From the NCBI GenBank assembly GCA_000499405.2, contig HG738139.1, forward strand, positions 10,192,616-10,256,615: DNA of 64,000 nucleotides, in the 5' to 3' direction. The notes beneath the pieces were generated by a model. That model did no database searches. It saw only the letters and a program-made list of their open reading frames with translations, and had not been told where the DNA came from. Within the stretch, counting starts at the first letter, position 1; each line of letters starts with the position of its first letter. This document shows, piece after piece, positions 1 to 25,700 of this stretch. Source of the stretch: Onchocerca volvulus. Its lineage: Eukaryota; Nematoda; Chromadorea; Rhabditida; Onchocercidae. Made by a program: the position numbers and the translations under genes.

Positions 1-19
1 TACACAACGAACCACAAAG
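1..19 (+). other. Probable upstream exon end of the coiled-coil gene
   Basis: Bases 1-19 run into GTAAGT at 20, a strong 5' splice site. Joined to the acceptor at 540 the sequence stays open in the frame of the ATG at 542 (…NEPQR-MSGK). It is either the 5' UTR or the last coding bases of an exon that starts before the window. If instead a spliced leader is added at 540, this exon belongs to an alternative transcript or another gene. Confidence 0.45.
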
Positions 20-541
20 GTAAGTTCGCATAGTTATTATAAATTTTGTTAATTCATTTCAGATTTTATTAGTTTTTTTTCTTTTTTTGCTTTAATAAGC
101 AAAATAATGGTTCAGTTGATTTTTGAGATAATTAATTCTTAGACGTTTGACATGAAATTGATTGGTAATATTCGGAAAAATTTTGTTGTGTTAATTATGG
201 ACTGTTGCGTTATGTTTTATTCTGCAGTACTGCGTGTGGGGCAAGTATTCCAAAAGTTTTTGGAACTGAAATCAATCCATACTGTGATTATTGTCGAAAT
301 CGAATGGAAATATGGAACAGAATGTATTTCTTTTTTTTAATTTTACAGATCGAAAAATTTTTTCAACGCTTGTATATGTGAAGTATTGTTCGTCTATTCA
401 TTTATTTAGAAAGAAGGCTTTCTTATTTCTTTTTATATGATAAACGCGCCTTTCGATATTTATGGTATATTTTAGAAGTGTCAAGTTTCGAAATAATCTT
501 TTGTTGATTATATAATTTATATATGATAGTTTTATTCCAGA

Positions 542-3500
542 ATGAGTGGAAAAGTGATGGATTCCAGCAATTTTGTGAATACTGATCCGGACTCAAATCG
601 GTTGAATGAAAAAGATGCTGCAATGGAAAAGATTCAAGTATACTCTATATTTATTAATGATAGTTTAGTTGAGAAAAATATACTATTATCAGTGATTAAA
701 AAATGGCTAACAGATCTGCAATTTATCCTTTTCACTTTTTAACAGTCTAGTAAGCCAATAGTGATTCATTCTCAACTATGCATTTTGCATATTTTTATTA
801 AATAACAAATATTTCCAGTTTAAAATTTAATTGTTTTAATTAGACTTCGAATTTAACATTTTAACGGGATTAAAATATTGTTATTTCCCCTTAGCAAGTT
901 TTGTTTTTTTTTTTATCGCGGATTTGAATAGAATAGTTTACTTTTATTTTTTTTTTTTCATGAGCTTTTGTATGCTTTGGAAATGGAGAAATATAGGAAT
1001 AAAGCGGTGGAAAATGAGCTACAGAATAAAAATAATAATGTAAGTTTAGTTCCGAGATTGTTTTCCTGACCTTTTTTTCTATAATTTTTTCCTTTTTTCA
1101 ATAAAACTAATTAGTGGTGCAATTTTCTAATTTTATGAGAAGTGAAAAATGCTCTGATTTCAGCTGTTGAACAGTTATGAGAAATTACTTCAACGGTATG
1201 AATGTTTGGAAACAGAACTGGGTAAAAGACTAAAGGCTGATCAAAACATTATAAAAAAAATAAAGTATGTGTGTTGTTTTTAGTAGAGACGTATATAAGT
1301 TTTATATGATTATAGTGATGTCTGAAGTACTTTTTTTTTTTATTTAGCATTATAGTGGAACTTAGAATGTCTTTTAGATCAATCATGCCTAAGTTATTTG
1401 ATCATCTTTTAATCCAGAGTATTATAAAAAAAGTATCATATACAGCAAAAGATATGATAATGCAAGTAATCATCTCCATATCTTTTGTTGTAACTTTTTT
1501 CTTGAAATTTTCATGATGTACCTATTCAAAATTCAACTGATTTTTTTCACTTTTTTGACTTGCTTGCTCTAGTTTTTGAGTAGACTAATAATTATATATT
1601 TAATTCCAGTCAGAATGATCAAATTGCTTCCAAAGGCGATGTCTTCTTAATATCCCAATTGAAAGACGAGCTTGGTTTGCTTTTTCTTTCAATTAATTCC
1701 TAAGAAGAAAAGTGTAGAATTAATTGAAATGATAAGAAATTAATATTATTTCAAGGATTGGATTTGGTATGTTAGATATTAGAATTGAAAGATTATTTAC
1801 ATGACATGTTTGTATGACGGATAGGTTATAAAAACATATTCCAAAATGTTTGAAATATGCAGACATCACATCTCAGTTTTATTTTCATTTATTTAGATTT
1901 ATAAACACGACAAAATCATTACCATTTTTTTTTTTTTTTTTTTTTGGGAAAATTTTTTCTGCGTTTGCAGGTCGCTTTTCCGAAGAAGATTCGCTTTTTT
2001 CATCCATAATCAAATTGTCAATCGTTTTTCTATTTAATACTAACTGTTTCACATTTAGATAAAGCGAATAAAAAGATGGCATGTCTTGAAAAAGAATTGA
2101 CCCTTGCAAAGCGTACCATCTACGAGAATGAGCAGTTTATTATCGCAATACCTCAAAAAATTAAGATACTTGAAAAGGATAAAAAGTAAGGATTTAGAGA
2201 ATTTTATTTTACTACATTAGATAATTCCAGCTTTTTCTAAAAAGATTTTCTTTTTTCAAATATTATACATTTTAATTGCAGAGAATTAACGCACATAATT
2301 GACAATCAAACAGAACGATTAAATCTTTTTGAGGATCAGCTAAGGACAATAAATAAGGAAAAAGAAGCGCTACAACGAAAATATATTGAACTGGAGCATG
2401 CCAACAATTTAGCTATCCAGGAAAAATTGGAGCAGTTACAAATTATTGAGGTTTATATCAAATGAATCATCTTTGTTCGTTATATTTTTTCGTATTTCGA
2501 AATTTTCAGTTTCGTCACTGCAATCTTTATGTTCCTGAATTTTAAAATTTATGAATTTTCCTTTTGTTTTAAAGATGCAGCGTAAGAAATTATTGCTCTT
2601 GGAAGAAAAGCAGATTGAAAAAATCAAAGCACATGATGCGCAAATTGAAGCATATCAGCAGTTAATTAAGCAAAAGGTTAAATTTTAATCTAATTTTTTT
2701 TCTGGGATGCCTAATACATGTCTTTTCTCTTCAGTTTTATTTAGAATTTTTTGCAGGATGATGAACGTGGAGCATTGATTGCCGAGCTTTGTGCTGCTAG
2801 TCGTTACGAAGCTCCGCTTCATGATACAATCAATGAATTTGAAAATCGTTTTGGTAAATATTTCAAAAATTTGCTCATCAATATGTATATTTATATTTGA
2901 ATTCTTGTGTCTGAATTTTAAAATTTAATGATTTGCCAATCTTGAATTTATTCATTTACTAGAAAATTAAAATCCGTCCTCGGTCTACATGTTTTACAGT
3001 ATTCGAACTTCATGATAAAAATTTCATTCTAACTCAAACTGGGAGATAATTTAATTGAAATTGTATTCATTAGTAACAACTGCTTTTGGTAAGGGATGTT
3101 TTATTCTGAGCTGGTGAGACTATTTTTTATTTTGAAACTATTTGTTTAAACGATGTTCTAGAAAAATTTAAATTTTTGGAAAAACGAAAAGAAAAATAGA
3201 AAAATTTCTGGAACATCGTTTAAACAAATAGTTTTAAAATAAAAAAAAAAAAAAAAGATCACATATATCATCTGGAAACTTTTTGATATAATATTAACAC
3301 TTTTGGTAATTATTCAAGCAATTGTGATGTCTTTAAAAACTTCATTTCCTCTTTCACCATATTATGGCTTATGTTCAGAGGTTTTGAAAGTTTTCTGTGA
3401 AAGATCCATTACGAATCAATGAGTCTATAAAAAAGTGAAATATTCATGTTTATAAGTGATTATTTAACTTTCATCCAAATTTTTTTTTCCCAGCTGCAGC

Positions 3501-6500
3501 TGATGAAAATCGTGAGTTACTGAAAGAAGTGCGCGAGTTAAATCACGAAAAACAAACGGTAAATATTTTTATTTCTCCAATTTCTAATTCAACGAAAGAG
3601 TTTTCGTTATTTTTCCATTAAAATGTCTTATTTTGTTTGTCGAATATTGAATTAATTTTGAGGTTTTTTTTTTTTTTTTTTTTTTTTTGAATTCTGTGAG
3701 ATTTGAAATGACATTTTTTTTTGCCAAAATCTGGAAAGTGATTTTCAGATGCTTGATAAAATTACTCGCTTAGAAAGTGAACTCCAATCCATGAAAGATC
3801 AATTAAGATTGAAAACAGATGAGGTTGAGAAAGAAGTTTTATTGAAAAATTCGATGCATGATGATCTTGCCAAAGCACGAACCATGGTAAGATTATGTAA
3901 GCTTAGTATTATATATATATTATATTGTTAATAAATTTAATAACAATTGTTGGAAAAGAAAGCATAAATGCTTGATATGAATAACGATCTGAAAAATTAA
4001 ATTGATTTTTTTACAAAAATTTTTTAAAATTCTGTCCCACTCTATTTTGGAATTTGTTTTACTTTGTTCTTTTCTCAAGATTCAAATTTTAATTTTTTCT
4101 CTGTTTCATTTTCAATCTTAAATCTAGAATTTCTGATGATTTTCAATTTTCTGAATAGTTTCTGTCAATAATTTTTTTTCAGTCATCAACTCAATATGTA
4201 TTTTATTAAATGGATTAATTAAGAAAAGAAAAAAAAACAATAAAAAAATGGTTTTTTCAGTTATTAGAGAAGGAAGCACAAATACTCGATCTAAATAATG
4301 AGCTGAAAGTTGCCGAAGTAAAAATAATGAAGGTATAAATCTTTTGCCTACTTATTGCTTTTTTTAATATTTAATATTCTCGGACTGATATAATGAATAG
4401 TTCTGATACCCACACGAAAAATGATTCTTCTGAATTGTTTCTAGTACAACTATTACTGGTCAGAAGAATGATTTTTGACTTTTTAATTTATACTGTGCTG
4501 TTACTCGATAGCCCGAATATTTTTTTCATTCTTTTGATAGTTAGGATTAAATAACAAAGAGAGGAATTTTGCTTTTAAATGACAAATACTGTTTAATAAG
4601 TTAAAGACTAGTCTTCACTAAAAAGTTCGATAGCTTCGAGGTTATTAAATAGTTAAAGTGATTAGAACAGTTTTTCTTCGCAAGATTTTCAAATAGTAGA
4701 AAATTATATACCAAAATTTCTTAGTTTTGAAACAGAATTTACAAAGTGCATATTTATAGTTAGAAACAGAACTTGCGAATGCAACAGATCGTTTACAAGT
4801 AGAACAAAGCACTGGAAACACTCTGAAAATGACTGTTGAAGAGCTAGAAGATCTTTTACAACAGAAAAGTGCAGAACTTATTACAGCTGCACAGGAACGG
4901 CAACGATGCACTGCTGAAATGCAGAAAATGAAAGAATTAAAATATGACTTGGAAACTAAACTGCAAGTTTTCTATTCATATTTTGATTTTGACTCGAAAA
5001 ATCCTACTTCTTTATTTTATTACTTTCGGAAATTTTTCTCTGATTTTGCATAGTATAAATATGTACGTGGAAAGAGTAAAAGTGAGGAAAAGATAGCATA
5101 AAGTGGGGAGAAAGATGGAAAACAATTAAGACAATAAATCATATAAACAAATATGAAATATATTATAGTATAGCTAATTCTCTCGGAAAAGATTGAGATT
5201 ATGTGCTCCCGAATGAAAAGTTTTTTGGGCAAAGATGAATTGTGTATTGAAACTTTTGCGGAATGAAAATTTTTTGAGCTGAGTCATTTAGAGATTATAA
5301 AAGTGATAAATGCATGAATGTAAAAAAAAATCTCCGTTTGCAATTGTCGAATTTTGGGAAATAGATGATTATTATTTTAATTGTAAGGTGAGAGAAGTGT
5401 AGCAAATAATTTGAAGACGAAAATGTAATAAATAAATAATTGTGATAAAATATAGAATGAAATTAATAAGAAACTGAGTTGTTTATTGGACTGTACGCAT
5501 CGCTTGGATAATTTGGTTTGCATTTTTTTCCAAATGGTTTGCTTGTTTTGCTATCTTATTCAGAATACAAGATTATATTTGATGGCAATTGGATGTTGAA
5601 ATTAATTTCCACTTGATTTTTTTAAATTATGGTACTTAAGATAGATGATATCGCTTAGTAAGGGAAGAATACTCATTAAGATTTTTATTGCATTTCTTTC
5701 TGAACCGTTATCAAACTATGAAGCATTACGTTGAAAAAGATTTTCACTCTTTTAGAAATCAATATTACGCTATTTTTGGAAGTACACAAAAGTTTTATGA
5801 TGATTTTGTTCTTTGGAAATCTTTTCGATATTTTTTTAATTACCATTTGTCTATTTTGAGAGTGGAGTGATAGGTATATGAAGTATTGAATGATGATATA
5901 TTTCATATAGCTGTTATTGACATTCGGAATTTGTCTTAAAATGTATGAATTCTCTGCTGATTAATGGCAAATTCAATGAATAAATCGATTTGCCTGAAAT
6001 CTATTAAGGCATTTCTTTTCTACGTTAAGTAATCTGGTGACTAATTTGTGTGATGGGAAATTTAGAAAATTGTTGCCTAAATTGTTCTAAACATAAAGTG
6101 TCATACACTTAAGAAATATTTAATGTAAACAGTAATTGAAAATTAAAGAGTTATGTAAGATTGATAAAATGCTTGTAGCAATGAAGATTTACAAATATAA
6201 CAAACAGGTGTAATTTTTCCTATGTAAAATTGGAGTGAATTTTTTCTTTTATTTAGCCTGGCTGAGTTTATGCTACTTACTTAAGTTAATAATGTTAATT
6301 TAAGTCAATAAGAAATATAGTTGCAATAATTCAAAATGGGATACAAATGCTAGGAGTAGATGTATTTCATCATAATTGATGATTTTTATTTGATTCATTT
6401 TAAGATTTGAATAAATTAATGACTAATTTAACAAGTTGATGGAATGTAATTTCCATACATTTACATATTTTTTAGCACTTTACAAGGACGAAAACTAAAA

Positions 6501-7122
6501 GAGGCACGTGAAAAGCTAGCTGTTCTGAAAAAGAAAATACGAGAGCTCGAACTAGAAGCTATGAATTCAGCGGATAAGTAAGATAGATTTATATTAGAGT
6601 TGTTTATCCCAGTATGACTAAACTTTGTCTTTGATGGAAAAAATTTCAATCAAATTCGTTCAAAAATATTTCAAATATTCTATTAACTAGTCAGTATAAG
6701 TGCTTTTGCTAAGGAGCAAAGTTATTCACAGAGTTATTTTTATTACTACAAATGTTGCGGCAATGCTAACAAAGATTACTGCTTCAATCTATAGACATGG
6801 GTTATTGTCGTTTTAGCAGTAATTGTTGTAATGATGATTGCATCATTCGTCCTTTCAATGCTTCGTTGCTTATTCTGCCGACGTTGATTGATATATCTAA
6901 TTGCTTATATTGTGAAATAGTTGAATTATTGCATTTATCAACTGCTTTCTTATGAGCTATTAATAAGCATGCAAGTAATTGAACTTGAAAATCTTTTCAA
7001 TTTAAACGTTTTTTCATCACTGAATTCTTTTCAGAAGCCTTTGTGAAATAACTGCACAGCAAGGAAGCTCGAAATCGACCACACCATCAGCAACGACAAC
7101 GATGAAATCTGCCGTTTCGTAG
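542..7122 (+). CDS. Coiled-coil protein, about 497 residues, 14 exons
   Basis: Exons: 542-637, 965-1039, 1164-1264, 1610-1674, 2059-2185, 2282-2450, 2581-2676 (or from 2575), 2757-2853, 3494-3558, 3749-3886, 4261-4332, 4760-4962, 6476-6577, 7035-7122 (TAG). All phases agree. The product is almost wholly charged heptad sequence (for example LLEKEAQILDLNNELKVAEV), so a long parallel coiled coil is expected from roughly residue 20 to 475, followed by a short Ser/Thr-rich tail. No enzymatic domain is visible and I do not recognise the family; golgin, spindle and scaffold proteins all look like this. The ATG lies one base after a 3' splice site at 540, and bases 1-19 followed by GTAAGT look like an upstream exon that would join in frame, so the protein may begin outside the window. 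The 4963-6475 intron has a GC donor. Exon 2's acceptor (TCATGAG) is weak. Confidence 0.8.
3125..3244. repeat. Inverted repeat with 38-base arms
   Basis: Arms 3125-3162 and 3207-3244 are reverse complements with two mismatches and a 44-base spacer. Each arm holds the palindrome GTTTAAAC. It lies inside the 2854-3493 intron. The shape suggests a small foldback or MITE-like insertion; no target-site duplication was identified. Confidence 0.8.
4963..6475 (+). other. GC-AG intron of the coiled-coil gene
   Basis: The 5' site reads CT|GCAAGTTT, the classic GC-donor consensus, and the 3' site reads TTTTTTAG. Using the nearby GT at 4967 gives phase 0, which puts the next exon out of frame (quick TGA). 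Only the GC donor gives phase 2, which matches the exon at 6476. This is the longest intron of the gene (1513 bases). Confidence 0.75.
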
Positions 7123-7750
7123 TCGTAAACTAACTAAGATCGAGCTTTTCTTCTTTCTTCAATAACTTTTACTTATTTATATATGTGGATTAGACTTTTT
7201 GCGTTTATATTGCCTTAGGTGAAGTTTCTCTTACAATTTGCATTTCTCTTCACTTCATTAATAATTTAATTATCATTCCAATTTGGTGATAAAATATTCC
7301 GAATTTATTATTTGTACATCCTAATTTTTTCATGTATCATTTATCAGTTGTCAATTTGAGACAGATAAATTGTCAATTAACTTGTATTACTCACCGATCT
7401 CATCACTTCATTCCATAATGATGATTATAATTTATCAATTCGGTCTATAATCAGATTTTTCTTGAGATTTATTTTTTTAAAGTGATAATTATTATAAAAG
7501 AAATAATTTCAAAAAGTGAAATTTTAATTTGCCCATGGTATTTATCGTTTTTGTATATTCAATTATTAGTTATTCTTTCTCATTGCATCTATTAATGTAC
7601 ACTACACCATGTATGAAGTATTCTTTTTTATAATATGCGAGGTTAAAATTAGTAAATTATCATCATTGATAAGCAGTCAACAATGTTATGCGGTGTTATG
7701 TTTCCATATTAGATATGAATTAATCACAATTCCTGCTTTGTTGCCAAAAG

Positions 7751-7835
7751 CCTCATCAGGAATTGAACCAGCATCGAGTAATCTGATATGCAATAATTGC
7801 TTCTAGCCCACTACACCATTCATCTCTTCTTAAGG
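7751..7835 (-). other. tRNA-like relic (possible SINE head)
   Basis: On the minus strand an A-box-like TGGTGTAGTGGGC (7806-7818) is followed about 40 bases later by a B-box-like GGTTCAATTCC (7759-7769), then by GAGGCTTTT, which resembles a Pol III stop. Spacing is right for a tRNA, but the T-stem pairs badly and no clean acceptor or anticodon stem forms. It is probably a decayed tRNA or tRNA-derived element, not a working gene. Chance resemblance is possible. Confidence 0.25.
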
Positions 7836-9183
7836 CTCCTATGACGGTATGAATGCCGCAGTGAAATGACACGTCGCAAAGGAAAGGAGAAATTGCAGGC
7901 AACCGAGACGTGCCACTCTTGCAGGGAAGAGATAGAGGATGATGACCCGATTTCTCTTTTTTTCTCTCAAAACATACTCTTTTCATGCAGTCTCGACGTC
8001 TTTTTCTCCACTATCCTCACGCACACTCTTTACTATATTCTCTTCATTACTTCTCCAATATTATATTTCATTCAATCCCTCGACATGTCTAACTTCTTGG
8101 TATGTCATTGATCAGTCAACTTCTGGCATATTTCAGGCTTTGCTACAAGTAGTGGGTGGTGTTGGTGCAAGTGTGACGGTGGGAGGATGAATTGATATGA
8201 TTAGGACTGATAAGGATTGCTATCGGTCACTTTTGTATACGTGATTTTAGTTAGTCAAAAGTTGAATTGTAATTATTAAATTTAAGTTTTATCTCCCATC
8301 TCACAACAGCACCCCATTTGTACGAGTGATAAGAGCTTCAGTGAATATGTGCGTGTGTGTATGTGTTGTGTGTCTGATAAGTCTTATCAACAAATGTCAC
8401 TTCCAATCTAACAATTTTCATTCTTTTCGTATTGTTGCCAGCTACCGTAGACATCATTACTTTAAGAAATAATAGACTTAACAATGAAGAAATGTAAAAA
8501 TTAACTTATGCCTGGATTTAGATCTTTGGTTAGCTAAATTTATATTGTTGAATAGTCTGTTGAATATTTTTTGATGGAAAAAATAGTGGAACTGGGAAAA
8601 GAGCCTGGTATGATTTTTTAGATGACTATGGATTGAATCGTAAACTGACAAAAGAATCTTAGATAATTGCCAAATCATTATGAGTTGGAAATTTTTAATA
8701 TAATAGCCAGAAAATATGAAATGAGCCTAACAATAAAGAAAAGATCACAAATATCTAAACTATGTTAGCTCTTTATTCGGGTATTTGGAAGGATACTTTC
8801 GGATAGCAAAATTTCTTGACCATCCTGTGTAGCGCGAGTATTATGGATATAATATGTATTGAATCTATTCTTCCTCGAAATTCATTCTTTTGTCGTTTGA
8901 ACTATCGATCATCGGCTCTGGTCGGATAAAATATATTACAAATTAACCTGGTCTTCTGCGGGTTCTGCTTCTTGATAATTACTAAGAGAAATAGCACCTT
9001 GTCTTATCTTCTCAGGATTTTAATTAAATCTTAAGAAGAAAGATCAAAGATTATGTTCTGAACTGCGACACGATTTTGATGCGATTTGATAAATTTCTTT
9101 ACACCTGCTGAACATCAAACTACTATTTTTATCATGGCGTAGATTTTTTGTGCTTTTAATTGAAGGCATTTTTTAAACCGTTC

Positions 9184-9195
9184 TTTTTCTTACAG
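9184..9195 (+). promoter_or_regulatory. Likely spliced-leader acceptor of ogt-1
   Basis: The pyrimidine-rich TTTTTCTTACAG ends 46 bases before the ogt-1 ATG, with no stronger 3' splice site closer. In nematodes such a site normally receives SL1; a cis-spliced 5' UTR exon would look the same. Confidence 0.5.
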
Positions 9196-9241
9196 TACAT
9201 TTTTGCATAGTTGTGGTATTTTCGCGGTCTAATTCTACAAA

Positions 9242-22746
<13,505 letters not shown>

Positions 22747-25700
22747 ATAGTGAGTTTTCGGGTATTTTTTGTTTTTAATGGCCAGTACTTAGTTGTATTG
22801 TTATATAGTGGGAAATTATATAAGAAAACAAGAGTGATTACCAATAGATCAATTGAATTAAGAACTGAAGTGGACAAATTGTTTTGAAATTGGCATCACT
22901 AACCCCTTCTTTATGTTTTCGGCTTGCTTCTATTTTTTTTTGTAAGGTAGAATCATTTTTGATTGTTGTGAAAATAGAATAGCTGTTATATAATAGTTAA
23001 TAATATAAATTGTCGATCTCTTTTTTGTTGAATCTAAACTTAGTTAATTCAAAGATGTAATTATACATCCACTTTAATTTGCAGATTCAGAGCATTGCGC
23101 AAAATGTTCAGACAAATGTTTGTAATGTTTTTAGCGCCTATTGATATCAATTATTTTTACCTTTTGGTCATATTTAACATAGTTTTTGTTGATGCAGTGA
23201 CGATAAGAATTCGGGTTTTAGGCTAAATTTCAATAAAGTTTATAAATTATGAAAAATTCTTGTCGTCATCCATTACGTGTATTAGTTAGATTCTGTTTCT
23301 CTTGTTATTTTCTTGTTATTCCGTATCTTCATATATAATTAGTTGGATTTTTTGAAGATTCCGGGAAGCTGTTATTAAACATGCAGTTAGTGTTTTTGTC
23401 ATATGAAGATGAAAACGATGATTCATTTTAAGTCTTCATTCCAAATTTTGTATTGTAACAAAAAATGCCATCAATTTATCTCAAAGAATTTACTCTTAGT
23501 GTGTGGCTGATTGATATAGGCAGGAAAGAGAATAAATAAAATTCGCATGAAACGAGCTGCAACTATTTATCTAAGTTTCGGACTTTTTATTTTTCTGAAA
23601 AAAGGTGCTACAATATTTTTTTTTTTTGTTTAGTTCAGTTATTATTATTCATGACTGTATTTGCGTATTTTTTTTTTCTTTTTTTAGGAAACTTGATCTG
23701 ATTTTTCAGAGAATTTTCAGAAGATTTATAAACTTGATCATAGCAAACTGATTAAAGCTTTCCGGTAATAATCAGGCTCTTATTCGCTCAAATAGCAATT
23801 TGAAACTCTCAGCTTTCCGAATTATCGAGAGAAGGATGAAGGAGAAGTATTCATCTTTTTTTATTACTTTGGAAATTTCGTCTCTGATTCGAAATTTTCC
23901 TTATTTTTGTTTTATGTTGTGTATATACTTTCACTAGTTATTTTGGCATTTTTCTCTAAAACAAATGAAACTGTGCATTGTTACACAGATTGAAACCTCA
24001 CAATTGTATCAAAGCTGTAAGAGTACGTGTGAATGATTTATGCGTAAATATGAAATATAGCTTATAATATTGTCAGGTTGAAATAGAATATAAATATTGC
24101 AAGCATATTTCAGCCCTATGTTGCATCCAGATTATTGTTCATTTATGATGTTATTTGTTAGTTATCTTCTTACCTTGCCACTTTTTTTTTTCCTTTTTTT
24201 TCTTGTTTGCTATGAAGGTTTTTTTTTTCTGAAATAGTTTATTGTCCCTATTTTTAGCTCTTATTTTATTTCATCTTTTGGAATAAGTGAAATTTTCTAT
24301 AGAAATGCCTCATTCGTTGTATCAAACATTTCATTGTTTTCCAAATATCGTTTTTTGGAGTAAAATTTTTTGAAAATGAATTATAATTCATATTCTGGAA
24401 ACAGTTTATTACACATTTTGAAGAACATTTCGGTGGCATCATCATCTGAGATCGATCTCGTTGATTGCTAGATTTTCCGGTAGAAAAGTTGACGATGAAA
24501 ATAATTGATATTGATAAATATTTTTACTTATTTTCCATAAAATGCTATTTGTTTGGAGAAAAAGATGTTTCATGCGTTAAGGAAACATGTGAAAAAAATG
24601 TTTCTAAATGAAATATGAAATCATATTGAAGGCTTACCATCTCTACACTTTTCTTGACTGTCTTACAGTGACTTAAGATTTGTTGATAAATTGATTGGAA
24701 GAAAAAAAGTTGCATTAGCACAGAACTTCAGGGCGAGTTTTGAAATTAATAATGAGTCCAATGATGGGTAGGTCAAATGAGTTTGTGGTTGTCAGAGAGT
24801 TTTTGCAAAATCATTCATTAATGTTTGCTTTTGGGTAATATCACGGTGTTGTGAAAATACTGATTATGAAATTTGACGATTCCAAGAAGGTACGAATCTG
24901 CAAAAATTAAGCTGATGATTAAGATTGAAATATAAAACAATTCTATGAAATGATGGAATTTTGCAAAATTTCTTATCCTAGCAAATGATAGGAAGATTAA
25001 GAATGCTAAAAAATGTAAATGGATTGATTTGAAAAAAAAAATTTATTTTAATTCTAGCTGAGTAAGAAGAATTGAAGATAGGGAAGCTAGATATAAGTTT
25101 GAAAAAGTCTGAGATTTCAATTCCAAAAAAAAGATTTGTGCTTTCTGTAATCGGGATAATTAAGATAAACGAACTGAAGTAAGAAGCAAGATTTTAAAAT
25201 ATGATCGGAAAATTCAAATTTCCAAAAATATTTAGTCAAATTCCTGATTTTATTATCGAATGGTGAAATTTCATTAAAATATTCATCTTATCAAAAAGTG
25301 GCAAATTCGGCAAACACCAAAAAGTGACAAACTGAAACTCAAAAGTAATCGTGTTTGTAATGGCAATAATAATCTCTATTTAACTTTACCAGAACAATTC
25401 AAAATTTGCTAGCATAAAGAATTTTAATGATAAAAAGAGAATGCAATTTTTTCCTGCAGTTTTTGTTTTTTTATTGATTTTTGATTGACGGAACGGTAAT
25501 TACAACGACGATGTATTGTCGAGCATATTTCCCTTCGAGAATTTTAAATTTATTGAAATTTTGGGAAGAATTAATTTGTTATTGCTCTTTCATTTACAAC
25601 AATAAGCAACCGAAAATGTGCCATTTGATTTTTCTTTAGTTTTAAAGTTATTTCCTATTCATATCAATTCATCATTACTTAGTTACCAAATTAAATTTAG

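Larger units (their letters stand above)
7123..9195. other. Intergenic region, coiled-coil gene to ogt-1
   Basis: About 2 kb with no supportable gene. Bases 7123-7600 are AT-rich and probably the 3' UTR of the coiled-coil gene. Bases 7740-8200 are clearly less AT-rich and hold a tRNA-like relic on the minus strand and short open frames that show no recognisable protein. Bases 8200-9180 hold nothing I can name; the promoter of ogt-1 must lie here if the gene is not in an operon. Confidence 0.6.

Noticed and set aside
8941..8966. Short likeness between GGTCTTCTGCGGGTTC here and near 37055
   Set aside because: Only about 16 bases with no flanking similarity; too little for a repeat call.
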